This document shows positions 24,574 through 32,472 of a stretch of DNA of 64,000 bases, piece by piece (position 1 is the stretch's first letter; every line of letters starts with the position of its first letter). The notes below the pieces were generated by a model, which saw only the letters and a program-made list of their open reading frames with translations, was not told the DNA's origin and did not search any database. The position numbers and the translations under genes were made by a program. This DNA comes from WTFV01 sp965203525. Its GTDB lineage: Bacteria > Acidobacteriota > Vicinamibacteria > Vicinamibacterales > UBA8438. The stretch is taken from assembly GCA_965203525.1 (NCBI GenBank), contig OZ241898.1:186001-250000 (forward strand). Direction: 5' to 3'.

Positions 24574-26988
24574 ATGATGAGGGATTTCCGAGTCACCCTG
24601 CGGGCGTTGCGGCGCCGCCCGCTGTTCACGGCGGCGACGATCGCCACCCTCAGCCTCGGCATCGGCGCGACGACGGCGGTCTGGTCCTTCGTCGACGGCG
24701 TCCTGCTGTCGCCGCTTCCCTATCGGCAGCCGGAACGGTTGATGATGGTGCAGGTCGTCATTCCGGAACTGGAGGATCGCTTTCCGATCCTGTCAGCTAG
24801 CCCTCGGGCCGTCGATGCGTGGTGGCAGGGATGCGGAACGAGTTGCCGCGAGGTCGCCGCGATGTCTACGGGGACTACGGGCCGGATGATCGTCGGCGGC
24901 GCCGGCGGGGCGCCGGAAGCGCTCGACGGGTTGCGGGTCACGCCCGGCTTCTTCGATGTGTTGGGCGTCGAACCGCTGCTCGGACGGGTGTTCGGCGCCG
25001 GCGAGCGGGAACCGGCCGCGGTCCTGACCTTCGGCTTGTGGCAGCGCCGCTACGGAGGCGATCCGTCGGTGCTCGGCCGCGTCGTCACCGTCGACGACCA
25101 GCCGGTCGAGATCGTCGGGGTCCTGCCGGCGTCGTTCCGCTTTCCGCGGTTCCAGCATCTGTACCCCGATGGCCCGGCGGGGCAGGCGCAGTTCTTCGCA
25201 ACACTCACCTGGAACGAATCCATATTGCAGTCGTTCGGCAATTTCGACCACCCGGCGCTGCTGCGCCTGCCGCCGGACACGACGGCGGCGCAGGCGGCCG
25301 CGGAGATGAACGCGGTGCTGGAGCATTCGTTCGCAGGCGGGCCGTATCACCCGCGGGTGCGGCTCCGGCCGCTGTCCGAAACGGTGACCGCCGCCGTGCG
25401 CGGTCCGCTCTGGCTGCTGCTGGCGGCCGCCGCGGCCGTGCTGCTGATCGCCGTCGTGAACCTGTCCGCCATGCTCGGCGCCCGCTGGCTGGAACGCCGG
25501 CGGGAGGTCGCGCTGCGGCGGGCGGTGGGCGCCCCGCCGCGCGACGCGGTACTGCTGGTGCTGCGGGAGTGCCTCGTGCTCGCGGCGGCGGGCGGGGTCG
25601 GGGGCGTGGTGACGGCGCACGCGGGGTTGCGAGCCCTGCTGGCGTCCCTGCCGGCCGATCTGCCGCGGATCGACGAAGTGGCGATAGACGGGTCGGTGCT
25701 CGCGGCGGCGGTCGGCGTCACGCTCGTCTGCGGGGTGTCGTGCGCGCTGGCGCCGGCGTGGCAGGCCCGCCGCGCCGACTCGCTGGAGACGATCAAGACG
25801 GACAACGCCGCCGCGCGGCGCCAGGGAACGGGGCCGGGCCTGCTCGTGGCCTTCGAGGTCGCGTTCGGAATCGGACTGCTGATCGTCGCCGGACTGCTGA
25901 TCAGCAGTTTCCTGCGCGTGCTGAACACGGACCGCGGTTTCGACGTCGAGAACCTGCTTGCGACGGACGTCCTGCTTCCGCCCGGGCGCTACCAGGATCC
26001 GGAACGCATCACCCGCTTCCATGACGAGGTCCTGCGCGAATTGCGGAACGCGCCGGGGGTGCGCGGGGTCGGGCTCGTCCAGCGCCTGCCGCTCGAGGGC
26101 GGATTCTTCGTCGACACGCTCGCCCGGGACGACGATCGGCGGCCGCTCGCGGAACGCCCGTTGGCGCAATACCGCTTCGTGAACCCGGACTACCTGCGGA
26201 CGATGGGCATCGCCGTCAGCCGCGGCCGGACGTTCACCGCGGCGGATCGGGGGCGGCGTCCCATCGTGATCAGCGCGCACGCGGCCCGGACCCTGTGGCC
26301 CGGGGAGGACCCGATCGGGCGGCTGGTGCGCCGCGGGGACGAACTCCCGCCGCGGGAAGTGGTCGGTGTGACCGTCGACGCGCGAATCGTTTCCATCGAG
26401 CATGACGCCGGTCCCGTTGCGTACCTCCCGTACTGGGATCTGCCTCTGGCCGGCGGTATATACGTCGTGCGAACCGCGACCGCTCCGACGGCGATGGTCG
26501 CGTCGATGACCGAGGCGGTGGGGCGGGTCGACCCGGCGGCGTCGGCGCACGACTTCCGGACGATGGACACCGTCCTGGCGCGCGCGGTCGCCCTGCGCCG
26601 TTCGCAGTTCTCGCTGACCGCCGCCTTCGCGCTGGCGGGCGTGCTGCTGGTGGGACTCGGGGTCTACGGGGTGGTGGCGACGTGGGCGGCGCGTCGGCGG
26701 ACCGAATTCGCGATTCGCCTCGCCCTCGGCGGCGGCGCGTTCCGCCTGGTCTCGATGGTGCTCCGGCAGGGCATGCGGCCGGCGGCGATCGGGGTCGTCC
26801 TCGGCCTGGGCGCCTCGGTCGCGGCGGGCCGGGCGCTGGCGGCGCTGCTGTACGAAGTGTCGCCGCACGACTGGGTCGTGCTGAGCGCGGCGGTGCTGGT
26901 TGTCCTGGCGGCGGTGGCGGCCGGGTGCCTCGTGCCCGCCGTGCGCGCGGTCCGCATCCCGGTCTGGGGGCTTCTCAGGTCCGAATGA
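24574..26988 (+). CDS. ADOP-type MacB/FtsX permease 2
   Basis: 804 residues, a near-identical copy of the upstream permease with the same start context (GGGGTGCGGCATGATGAGG). Membrane and FtsX portions are almost unchanged. Differences cluster in the first periplasmic domain (for example STGTTGRMIVGG in place of QSNRVLVGG, and YPDGPAGQAQFFATLTWNES in place of NVESPPGQAQLFETLTWPEW). Pairing of two precursors with two permeases suggests each copy may be tuned to one product; that is speculative. No ATPase gene is nearby. A third gene's 3' tail survives further on. Confidence 0.88.
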   Translation: MMRDFRVTLRALRRRPLFTAATIATLSLGIGATTAVWSFVDGVLLSPLPYRQPERLMMVQVVIPELEDRFPILSASPRAVDAWWQGCGTSCREVAAMSTGTTGRMIVGGAGGAPEALDGLRVTPGFFDVLGVEPLLGRVFGAGEREPAAVLTFGLWQRRYGGDPSVLGRVVTVDDQPVEIVGVLPASFRFPRFQHLYPDGPAGQAQFFATLTWNESILQSFGNFDHPALLRLPPDTTAAQAAAEMNAVLEHSFAGGPYHPRVRLRPLSETVTAAVRGPLWLLLAAAAAVLLIAVVNLSAMLGARWLERRREVALRRAVGAPPRDAVLLVLRECLVLAAAGGVGGVVTAHAGLRALLASLPADLPRIDEVAIDGSVLAAAVGVTLVCGVSCALAPAWQARRADSLETIKTDNAAARRQGTGPGLLVAFEVAFGIGLLIVAGLLISSFLRVLNTDRGFDVENLLATDVLLPPGRYQDPERITRFHDEVLRELRNAPGVRGVGLVQRLPLEGGFFVDTLARDDDRRPLAERPLAQYRFVNPDYLRTMGIAVSRGRTFTAADRGRRPIVISAHAARTLWPGEDPIGRLVRRGDELPPREVVGVTVDARIVSIEHDAGPVAYLPYWDLPLAGGIYVVRTATAPTAMVASMTEAVGRVDPAASAHDFRTMDTVLARAVALRRSQFSLTAAFALAGVLLVGLGVYGVVATWAARRRTEFAIRLALGGGAFRLVSMVLRQGMRPAAIGVVLGLGASVAAGRALAALLYEVSPHDWVVLSAAVLVVLAAVAAGCLVPAVRAVRIPVWGLLRSE

Positions 26989-27060
26989 CGAACCCGGCTG
27001 GCCGCGCTCGCTGCCGGTGAACGAATACGTCCCCGGACCGGGCCGGACCGGTCCGCGACC
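26940..27060 (+). repeat. 3' end of permease 2 and flank, direct repeat of 27685-27787
   Basis: The last about 50 bp of permease 2 and about 70 bp beyond recur at 27685-27787 with small gaps. The two copies bracket the Uma2 gene, so the gene sits between two permease tails. Confidence 0.8.
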
Positions 27061-27063
27061 GCC

Positions 27064-27678
27064 TCACGAGTCGAAGATCTCGCTGACCGGCAGCCGCCAG
27101 CCCGGGACGACGTCGCCCCCATCGACGACGTCGTCCCCGGTCAGGTCGACGACGTGGGACGGCGGGCGGTGGACCCGGACGATACGGCCGCGGTGGAAGT
27201 CGACCACCAGGACCATCCCGGCGCCCGCGTCCAGCCAGTCCCGCACTTTTTCTTCGACTTCGGCCCGGCGGTCGCCGGGCGATACGACCTCGACCGCCAG
27301 GTCCGGCGCTCCGGGCCAGTATCCGTCGGTTTCCCCGGTCCGCTCGAGCCGTTCGCGTCCGATGAAGGATACGTCCGGCGCGCGCACGTGGTCGGGGTCG
27401 GAAGCGAGCTGGTAGCCGGTCTCCGCGGCGTACACGGTGCCGAGGCCGTTGGCTCGGACGTGGATCCAGAGGGAAGCCGCGATGTTGGCGGCCAAGCGGC
27501 CGTGACGGTTCCCGGCGGGCGACATCCGTTTCAATTCCCCCCGGAGCAGCTCGTACCGGTAGCCGTCGTCCGGCAGAGCCAGGAGCTCCTCGGCGGTCGT
27601 CCAGCCGGTCCTGGCGACCACGCGCGCCCCGCCGGCCTGCGACGCGCGGGTGGCGGCCAGGTTCCCCATGCCCGCCAT
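27064..27678 (-). CDS. Uma2 family protein (PD-(D/E)XK nuclease fold)
   Basis: A 204-residue Uma2/DUF820 protein. Nuclease-fold residues fit APDVSFIGRERL and PDLAVEVVSPGDRRAEVEEK (Asp, Glu-Val, Lys), followed by WLDAGAGMVLVVD. These proteins are abundant in some bacteria and are often linked with mobile DNA; their function is unproven. ATG 27678 (MAGMGN) or 27669 could be used. The gene lies opposite to the permeases and is flanked by repeats of the permease 3' end, which suggests insertion or recombination into a permease array. Confidence 0.85.
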   Translation of the reverse strand: MAGMGNLAATRASQAGGARVVARTGWTTAEELLALPDDGYRYELLRGELKRMSPAGNRHGRLAANIAASLWIHVRANGLGTVYAAETGYQLASDPDHVRAPDVSFIGRERLERTGETDGYWPGAPDLAVEVVSPGDRRAEVEEKVRDWLDAGAGMVLVVDFHRGRIVRVHRPPSHVVDLTGDDVVDGGDVVPGWRLPVSEIFDS

Positions 27679-27684
27679 CTTACA

Positions 27685-27733
27685 CCGTGCGCGGTCCGCA
27701 TCCCGGTCCGGGGGCTTCTCGGGTCCGAATGAC
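27685..27733 (+). pseudogene. Tail of a third ADOP permease
   Basis: Encodes VRIPVRGLLGSE and a stop, matching VRIPVWGLLRSE at the end of both intact permeases; the following DNA also matches the flank of permease 2. Nothing of the rest of the gene remains. It implies the permease array once had three members. Confidence 0.75.
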
Positions 27734-27916
27734 GAACCGGCTGGTTCCGATACGTCCCCGGACCGGTGGGGTCGGACCGGTCCGCGACTTCCGACCGACG
27801 CCCTGCTGACGGGCATGCCGGGACTGGCGAGGATTCCACCCGCGCCGGGCGGCGTTCGTCGGCGAGCCGGCGGGAAGCGGTACAATGGCCGTCGCGGAAA
27901 TCCAGAGGACACCGAC

Positions 27917-28747
27917 ATGCCGACGCGATCAGCCTGCGCCTTTCTCCTTGCTCCCCTGCTCCTGGCGGCGGCGTGCGGGCCGCCCGACGGCGCCGCGCCG
28001 GATGCGGCGAACGGACCCGCCCCGCTGTTCGCCGCCCCGGACGGCGGCGTGACGCTCCGCTTCGTCGACGCGCCGGCCCCGGTGCCCGACCTGACGATGG
28101 AGACGCTCGACGGGCGCACGATCTCGATGGCCGATCAGCGCGGCAAGGTGGTGCTGGTCAACTTCTGGGCGACGTGGTGCGGCCCGTGCCGGGAGGAGAT
28201 CCCGTTCCTGGTGCGGCTCGCCGAGCGGTATCCGGACCATCTGACGGTGATCGGCGTGTCGGAGGATCACGGATCGCCGGACGCCGTGGCGGCGTTCGCC
28301 GGACGCTACGGCGTCAACTACCCGATCGTGATGTCGACGCCCGAGATCAAGCGGGCGTTCCCGGGGGTCTTCGCGCTGCCGACCTCGTTCGTCGTCGATC
28401 CCGAGGGGCGCATGGTCGGGAGCCACGTGGGACTGATCAGCCCCGTCGTCCTGGAGCAGGAGACCCGCTACCTCGCGTCGCTGCCGTACGACGCCACGGT
28501 CGAGACGGCCCCCCCCGACGACCGGATCCGGCTGGCGAACGCCGCGCAGGCGACCGAGATTCCCGGCCTGGACCTGTCGCCGCTGACCGCCGGACAGCGC
28601 GAGGAGGTGCTGCGCCGGGTGAACGCGGAGGGCTGTCCCTGCGGCTGCTCGCTGACGCTCGCCCAGTGCCGGATCAACGATTCGACGTGCGGCGTCAGCC
28701 CGCCGCTCGTCGAGCAGCTCGTCGCCGAGGTCACCGGCGCGGACTGA
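27917..28747 (+). CDS. TlpA/ResA-type thioredoxin-fold lipoprotein with Cys-rich tail
   Basis: A 276-residue exported protein. A lipoprotein-like signal ends at LLAAAC (Cys20). The thioredoxin fold (about 55-195) has VLVNFWATWCGPCREEIPFL with the redox WCGPC and a cis-Pro strand ALPTSFVVD. A C-terminal tail (about 225-276) contains CPCGCSLTLAQC and a further Cys (RINDSTC), a motif of unknown role. It probably reduces periplasmic disulfides, for instance in cytochrome maturation; no partner gene is adjacent. ATG 27917 follows AGAGGAC. Confidence 0.85.
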   Translation: MPTRSACAFLLAPLLLAAACGPPDGAAPDAANGPAPLFAAPDGGVTLRFVDAPAPVPDLTMETLDGRTISMADQRGKVVLVNFWATWCGPCREEIPFLVRLAERYPDHLTVIGVSEDHGSPDAVAAFAGRYGVNYPIVMSTPEIKRAFPGVFALPTSFVVDPEGRMVGSHVGLISPVVLEQETRYLASLPYDATVETAPPDDRIRLANAAQATEIPGLDLSPLTAGQREEVLRRVNAEGCPCGCSLTLAQCRINDSTCGVSPPLVEQLVAEVTGAD

Positions 28748-28759
28748 CGACGGCTGCGC

Positions 28760-29131
28760 TCAGCCGCCCGCCGCCGGGAGGATGACGCGCTCGAGCGTCA
28801 GCAGCCGCTGGTCGATCTTGCTGAATTCCGTTTCGACCGCGCGCAGCCGGTCGTCGAAGCGCTGGAGGTCCGCGCGGATCTCCCTGCGATGCTCCCTCAT
28901 TTGCTCGACGACGTCGTCGATCCGGGCGCTCACGTCGTCGATCCGGGTGTTCATGTCGTCGATCCGGGCGCTCATGTCGTCGATCCGGGCGCTCATGTCG
29001 TCGATCCGGGTGTTCATGTCGTCGATCCGGGCGTTCATGTCGTCGATCCGGGCGTTGGTCGAGCAGGATCCGCCCGTGACGGCGGCCGCGATCGCCCCGG
29101 CGCCCAACAGAACCGGGATGTTCTGATTCAT
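28760..29131 (-). CDS. Small exported coiled-coil protein with heptad repeats
   Basis: 123 residues. An N-terminal hydrophobic segment (IPVLLGAGAIAAAVTGGSCS) could be a lipoprotein signal or anchor. It is followed by seven heptads of the ARIDDMN/TRIDDMS type (about residues 27-75) and a helical C-terminus (LRAVETEFSKIDQRLLTLER). The whole mature part should be one long coiled coil. ATG 29131 lies behind AAGGAG. No family is recognised; similar proteins often act as envelope spacers or Lpp-like tethers, but this is inference. Confidence 0.75.
   Translation of the reverse strand: MNQNIPVLLGAGAIAAAVTGGSCSTNARIDDMNARIDDMNTRIDDMSARIDDMSARIDDMNTRIDDVSARIDDVVEQMREHRREIRADLQRFDDRLRAVETEFSKIDQRLLTLERVILPAAGG
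28912..29056 (-). repeat. 21-bp tandem repeat coding for heptads
   Basis: Seven units of about GTCGATCCGGGCGCTCATGTC (plus-strand reading), in frame with the coiled-coil gene, so length changes keep the frame. It resembles a short-spacer array but is coding. Confidence 0.85.
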
Positions 29132-29256
29132 GCCGTCGGCTCCTTTCCGGGCCGGCGCACCGCCGGCCACCGCGGCTCTCTGGGGGAACGATCAGTGTAC
29201 GTCATCGGCCGACCCGCGGAAAGGCGCCCGCGCAAAGGGTGAAAGGCGCCCTGGCG

Positions 29257-32200
29257 CTACGACGCCTCCGCCACCCGCGCCGCCGCCGCGCCGGCTTCGA
29301 GGCGCGGCGCGTCCTCCGGTTCCCCCTCCGGCTCCCCGCGTCCGAACGTCCGCCGCATCGCCCGCTTGCAGTCATGCAGGATGAGGTACGACACGGGGAC
29401 CAGGATCAGGGTGATGAAGGTGGCGAAGAGGACGCCGAAGGCGAGCGAGACCGCCATCGGCACGAGGAACGCCGCCTGCATGCTCTGTTCCAGCATGAGG
29501 GGCGCGAGGCCGAAGAAGGTCGTCAGCGAGGTCAGCAGGATCGGGCGGAAGCGGTTGGCGCCCGCTTCGCGCACGGCGACGCCGACCTCGTCGTGAATCA
29601 GCCGCTTGCGGTTGATGAAGTCGACCATGACCAGGCTGTCGTTGACGACGACGCCGGTCAGCGCCACCAGACCGAACATCGACATCATCGTCACGTCGAG
29701 CCCCATCAGCAGGTGGCCCCAGATGGCGCCGACGAGACCGAACGGAATCGCGGCCATGATGATGAGCGGCTGCACGTACGACCGCAACGGCACCGCGAGC
29801 AGGGCGAAGATCATGAGCAGGGCGAGGAAGAAGCCGCGCTGCAGGCCGCCGACGGCGTCGGCCTGTTCGGCCTGGGCGCCTTCGAACGTGTAGAAGACGC
29901 CCGGATGATCGGCGAGCACCTCGGGCAGGATGCGCGTCTGCAGGTCGGCGATGACGGCGCCCGCCGACGTGATCGCCGGATCGACCGACGCGGTCACGTT
30001 CACCGCGCGGTTGCGGTCGACCCGCTTGATCGACGCGAAGCCGCGGCCCGGAACGACCTCCGCCACCTGCCTGAACGGCACTTCTCCGCCGTTCGGGGTG
30101 CGGATGCGCATGTTCTCCAGGTCGCCGAGCGACCGTCGATCGTCCCTGGGATAGCGCACCATGACCCGGATGTCGTCGCGCCCGCGCTGGATGCGCTGGG
30201 CCTCCTCGCCGTAGAACGCCTGCCGGACCTGCCGTCCGAGGTCCTGCAGCGTCAGGCCGAGCGTCTCCGCCGCCGGCTTGATGCCGAGCTGCATCTCCTC
30301 CTTTCCGGCCCGGAACGAATCGGAGATCTCGTACACGCCGGCGTACTCCGCCAGCCGTCCCTTGACCGCCTCGGCGGCCCGGCGCAGCCGCTCGATGTCG
30401 GGCCCGGCGAGCTGCACGTCGACGTCTTCGCCCGGGCTCATGACCGACATGTTGAAGTTGACGTCGACCGCCTCCGGGATCGGCGACGTCGTCTCGCGCC
30501 ACAGGTTGCCGAGCTGCTCGCTGGTGTAGGCGCGGGTCTCCGCCGGCGCGAGCTCGATCGTGACCTCTCCCACGTTTGCGGCGGCCACGGTCAGCACCGG
30601 TCCCAGCGGTCCGCCGCCGCGCGACGCCATCGGCTGATCGCCGACCGACGTCGAGACGTGCCGGAAATAGTCCATGCCGGTTTCCTGCTGCAGCCGCGCG
30701 CGCAGCCGCGCGGCCCCCTCCTCCAGCTTCTCCACGGCCTGCGACGTCACGTCGACGGGCGTGCCCTGCGGCATCGTGACCGACGCCGCCATGAAGTCGG
30801 CCTCGATGGAGGGGAAGAAGTGGAAGTTCGCCCAGCCGCCGAGCACCATCCCGCCGGTCAGGATCAGGGTCGAGACGCCGATCGCGGCCGTGACGTAGCG
30901 CCAGCGGAGCGCGGTCTCGAGGACCGGCGCGTAGGCCCTGCGGATGAACAGTTTCAGCCCCTCGGCGAAGACCTGCTGGAACCGGCGCCAGGGGCCGGGC
31001 CTGCCGCGCCTGGGAACGTGGGCCAGATGGGCCGGCAGGATGCCGAGCGATTCGACCAGCGAGAAGAGCAGGCAGGGAACCACGACGAGCGGGATGACCC
31101 GGAAGATCTTGCCCATCATTCCGGGCACGAACATCAGCGGCATGAACGCCGCCACCGTCGTCAGGACGGCGAAGGTCACCGGCTTCGCGATCTCCCGCGC
31201 GCCTTCGACGGCCCCGCGCAGGCCCTCGCCGTGGTCTTCCTGGTGGCGGTAGATGTTCTCGCCGACGATGATGGCGTCGTCGACGACGATCCCGAGCACC
31301 AGGATGAACGCGAACAGCGAGATGACGTTGACCGACACTTCGAGGCCCGGCATCAGCGCGATCGCCCCGAGGAACGAGATCGGGATCCCGAGGCTGACCC
31401 AGAAGGCGAGGCGCAGTTCCAGAAAGAGCGACAGCACGACGAACACGAGCAGGAACCCGGTGGCGCCGTTGCGGAGCATGAGCGCCAGCCGGGCGCTCAG
31501 CACTTCCGACTGGTCCTGCCAGATCGTCATCGAGATGCCGTCGGGCAGGCTCTCCTGCGCGCGGTCCACGTAGCGCCTGACGGCCGCCGCGATGTCGAGC
31601 GCGCTCTGCTCGCCGGTCCGGAACACCGAGACCGTGACCGACGAATTCCGGTCGAAGCGGGCGTACTGGTCCGTTTCCTCGAAGCCGTCGACGACCGTCG
31701 CCACGTCGCCGAGCCGCAGGCGGCTGCCGTCGGAACGCGTCCACAGCACGAGGTTCTCGTACTCGGCGCCGCGGTAGGCCTGACCGATGGTGCGCAGGAG
31801 GATCTCGCCGCCGTCGGTGCGGACCGAGCCGCCGGGCAGGTCGAGTGACGAGCGGCGCACGGCGTTCGCCACCTGGTCGAACGTCATGCCGTGGCGGCGC
31901 AACGCCACCTCCGACACCTCGATCGAGATCTCGTAGGGCGGGGCGCTGACGATGTCGACCTGGGTGATCTCCGGCATCGCGGCCAGCTCGTCCCGCACCC
32001 GCTCCGCGAGCGTCTTGAGCGCGAAGACGTCCGTGTCGCCCGCGATCGCGACGTCGGTCACCTGGTTGCGGGCGGTCAGTTCCCGGATGATCGGTTCCTC
32101 GGTCTCGAGAGGGAAGGTGGTGATCGCGTCGACGTTGTTCTTCACCTCGTCGACCACCCGGCGGGCGTCGGCGCCGAGTTCCAGCTCGACCATGACCGAG

Positions 32201-32472
32201 GCGCTGCCCTCCGACGCGGTCGACTGGATTTGCTTGATGCCGTCGATTCCCTGGATGGCCTCCTCGATGCGGATCACGACCCCGTCCTCGACCTCTTCGG
32301 GCGCCGCGCCGAGGTAGGGCACCTGGATGCTGATCCGGTCGAGCTCGATTTCCGGGAAGGTCTCTTCCTTGACCGTCGTGGTGGCGATCAGACCGCTCAC
32401 GATGATGAAGACCATCGTGAGGTTCGCCGCCACCGGGTTCCGTGCGAACCAGGCGATGCCACCGTTGTTCAT
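29257..32472 (-). CDS. RND efflux pump inner-membrane subunit (AcrB/MMPL type)
   Basis: 1071 residues with the RND layout: TM1 (NLTMVFIIVSGLIATTTV), a periplasmic pore domain (about 40-330), and TM2-6 with the proton-relay motif LVLGIVVDDAIIVGENI (Asp-Asp). The second half then repeats the arrangement. It ends in an Arg/Glu-rich cytoplasmic tail. The sequence is of the hydrophobic-compound efflux type rather than metal efflux. ATG 32472 overlaps the adaptor stop (ATGA). It forms an operon with the adaptor, a NodT-type outer-membrane factor and a TetR regulator. Confidence 0.92.
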   Translation of the reverse strand: MNNGGIAWFARNPVAANLTMVFIIVSGLIATTTVKEETFPEIELDRISIQVPYLGAAPEEVEDGVVIRIEEAIQGIDGIKQIQSTASEGSASVMVELELGADARRVVDEVKNNVDAITTFPLETEEPIIRELTARNQVTDVAIAGDTDVFALKTLAERVRDELAAMPEITQVDIVSAPPYEISIEVSEVALRRHGMTFDQVANAVRRSSLDLPGGSVRTDGGEILLRTIGQAYRGAEYENLVLWTRSDGSRLRLGDVATVVDGFEETDQYARFDRNSSVTVSVFRTGEQSALDIAAAVRRYVDRAQESLPDGISMTIWQDQSEVLSARLALMLRNGATGFLLVFVVLSLFLELRLAFWVSLGIPISFLGAIALMPGLEVSVNVISLFAFILVLGIVVDDAIIVGENIYRHQEDHGEGLRGAVEGAREIAKPVTFAVLTTVAAFMPLMFVPGMMGKIFRVIPLVVVPCLLFSLVESLGILPAHLAHVPRRGRPGPWRRFQQVFAEGLKLFIRRAYAPVLETALRWRYVTAAIGVSTLILTGGMVLGGWANFHFFPSIEADFMAASVTMPQGTPVDVTSQAVEKLEEGAARLRARLQQETGMDYFRHVSTSVGDQPMASRGGGPLGPVLTVAAANVGEVTIELAPAETRAYTSEQLGNLWRETTSPIPEAVDVNFNMSVMSPGEDVDVQLAGPDIERLRRAAEAVKGRLAEYAGVYEISDSFRAGKEEMQLGIKPAAETLGLTLQDLGRQVRQAFYGEEAQRIQRGRDDIRVMVRYPRDDRRSLGDLENMRIRTPNGGEVPFRQVAEVVPGRGFASIKRVDRNRAVNVTASVDPAITSAGAVIADLQTRILPEVLADHPGVFYTFEGAQAEQADAVGGLQRGFFLALLMIFALLAVPLRSYVQPLIIMAAIPFGLVGAIWGHLLMGLDVTMMSMFGLVALTGVVVNDSLVMVDFINRKRLIHDEVGVAVREAGANRFRPILLTSLTTFFGLAPLMLEQSMQAAFLVPMAVSLAFGVLFATFITLILVPVSYLILHDCKRAMRRTFGRGEPEGEPEDAPRLEAGAAAARVAEAS

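Noticed and set aside
28912..29056. CRISPR-like array of 21-bp repeats
   Set aside because: Units abut without spacers and are in frame as coding heptads. The same applies to 59416-59600.
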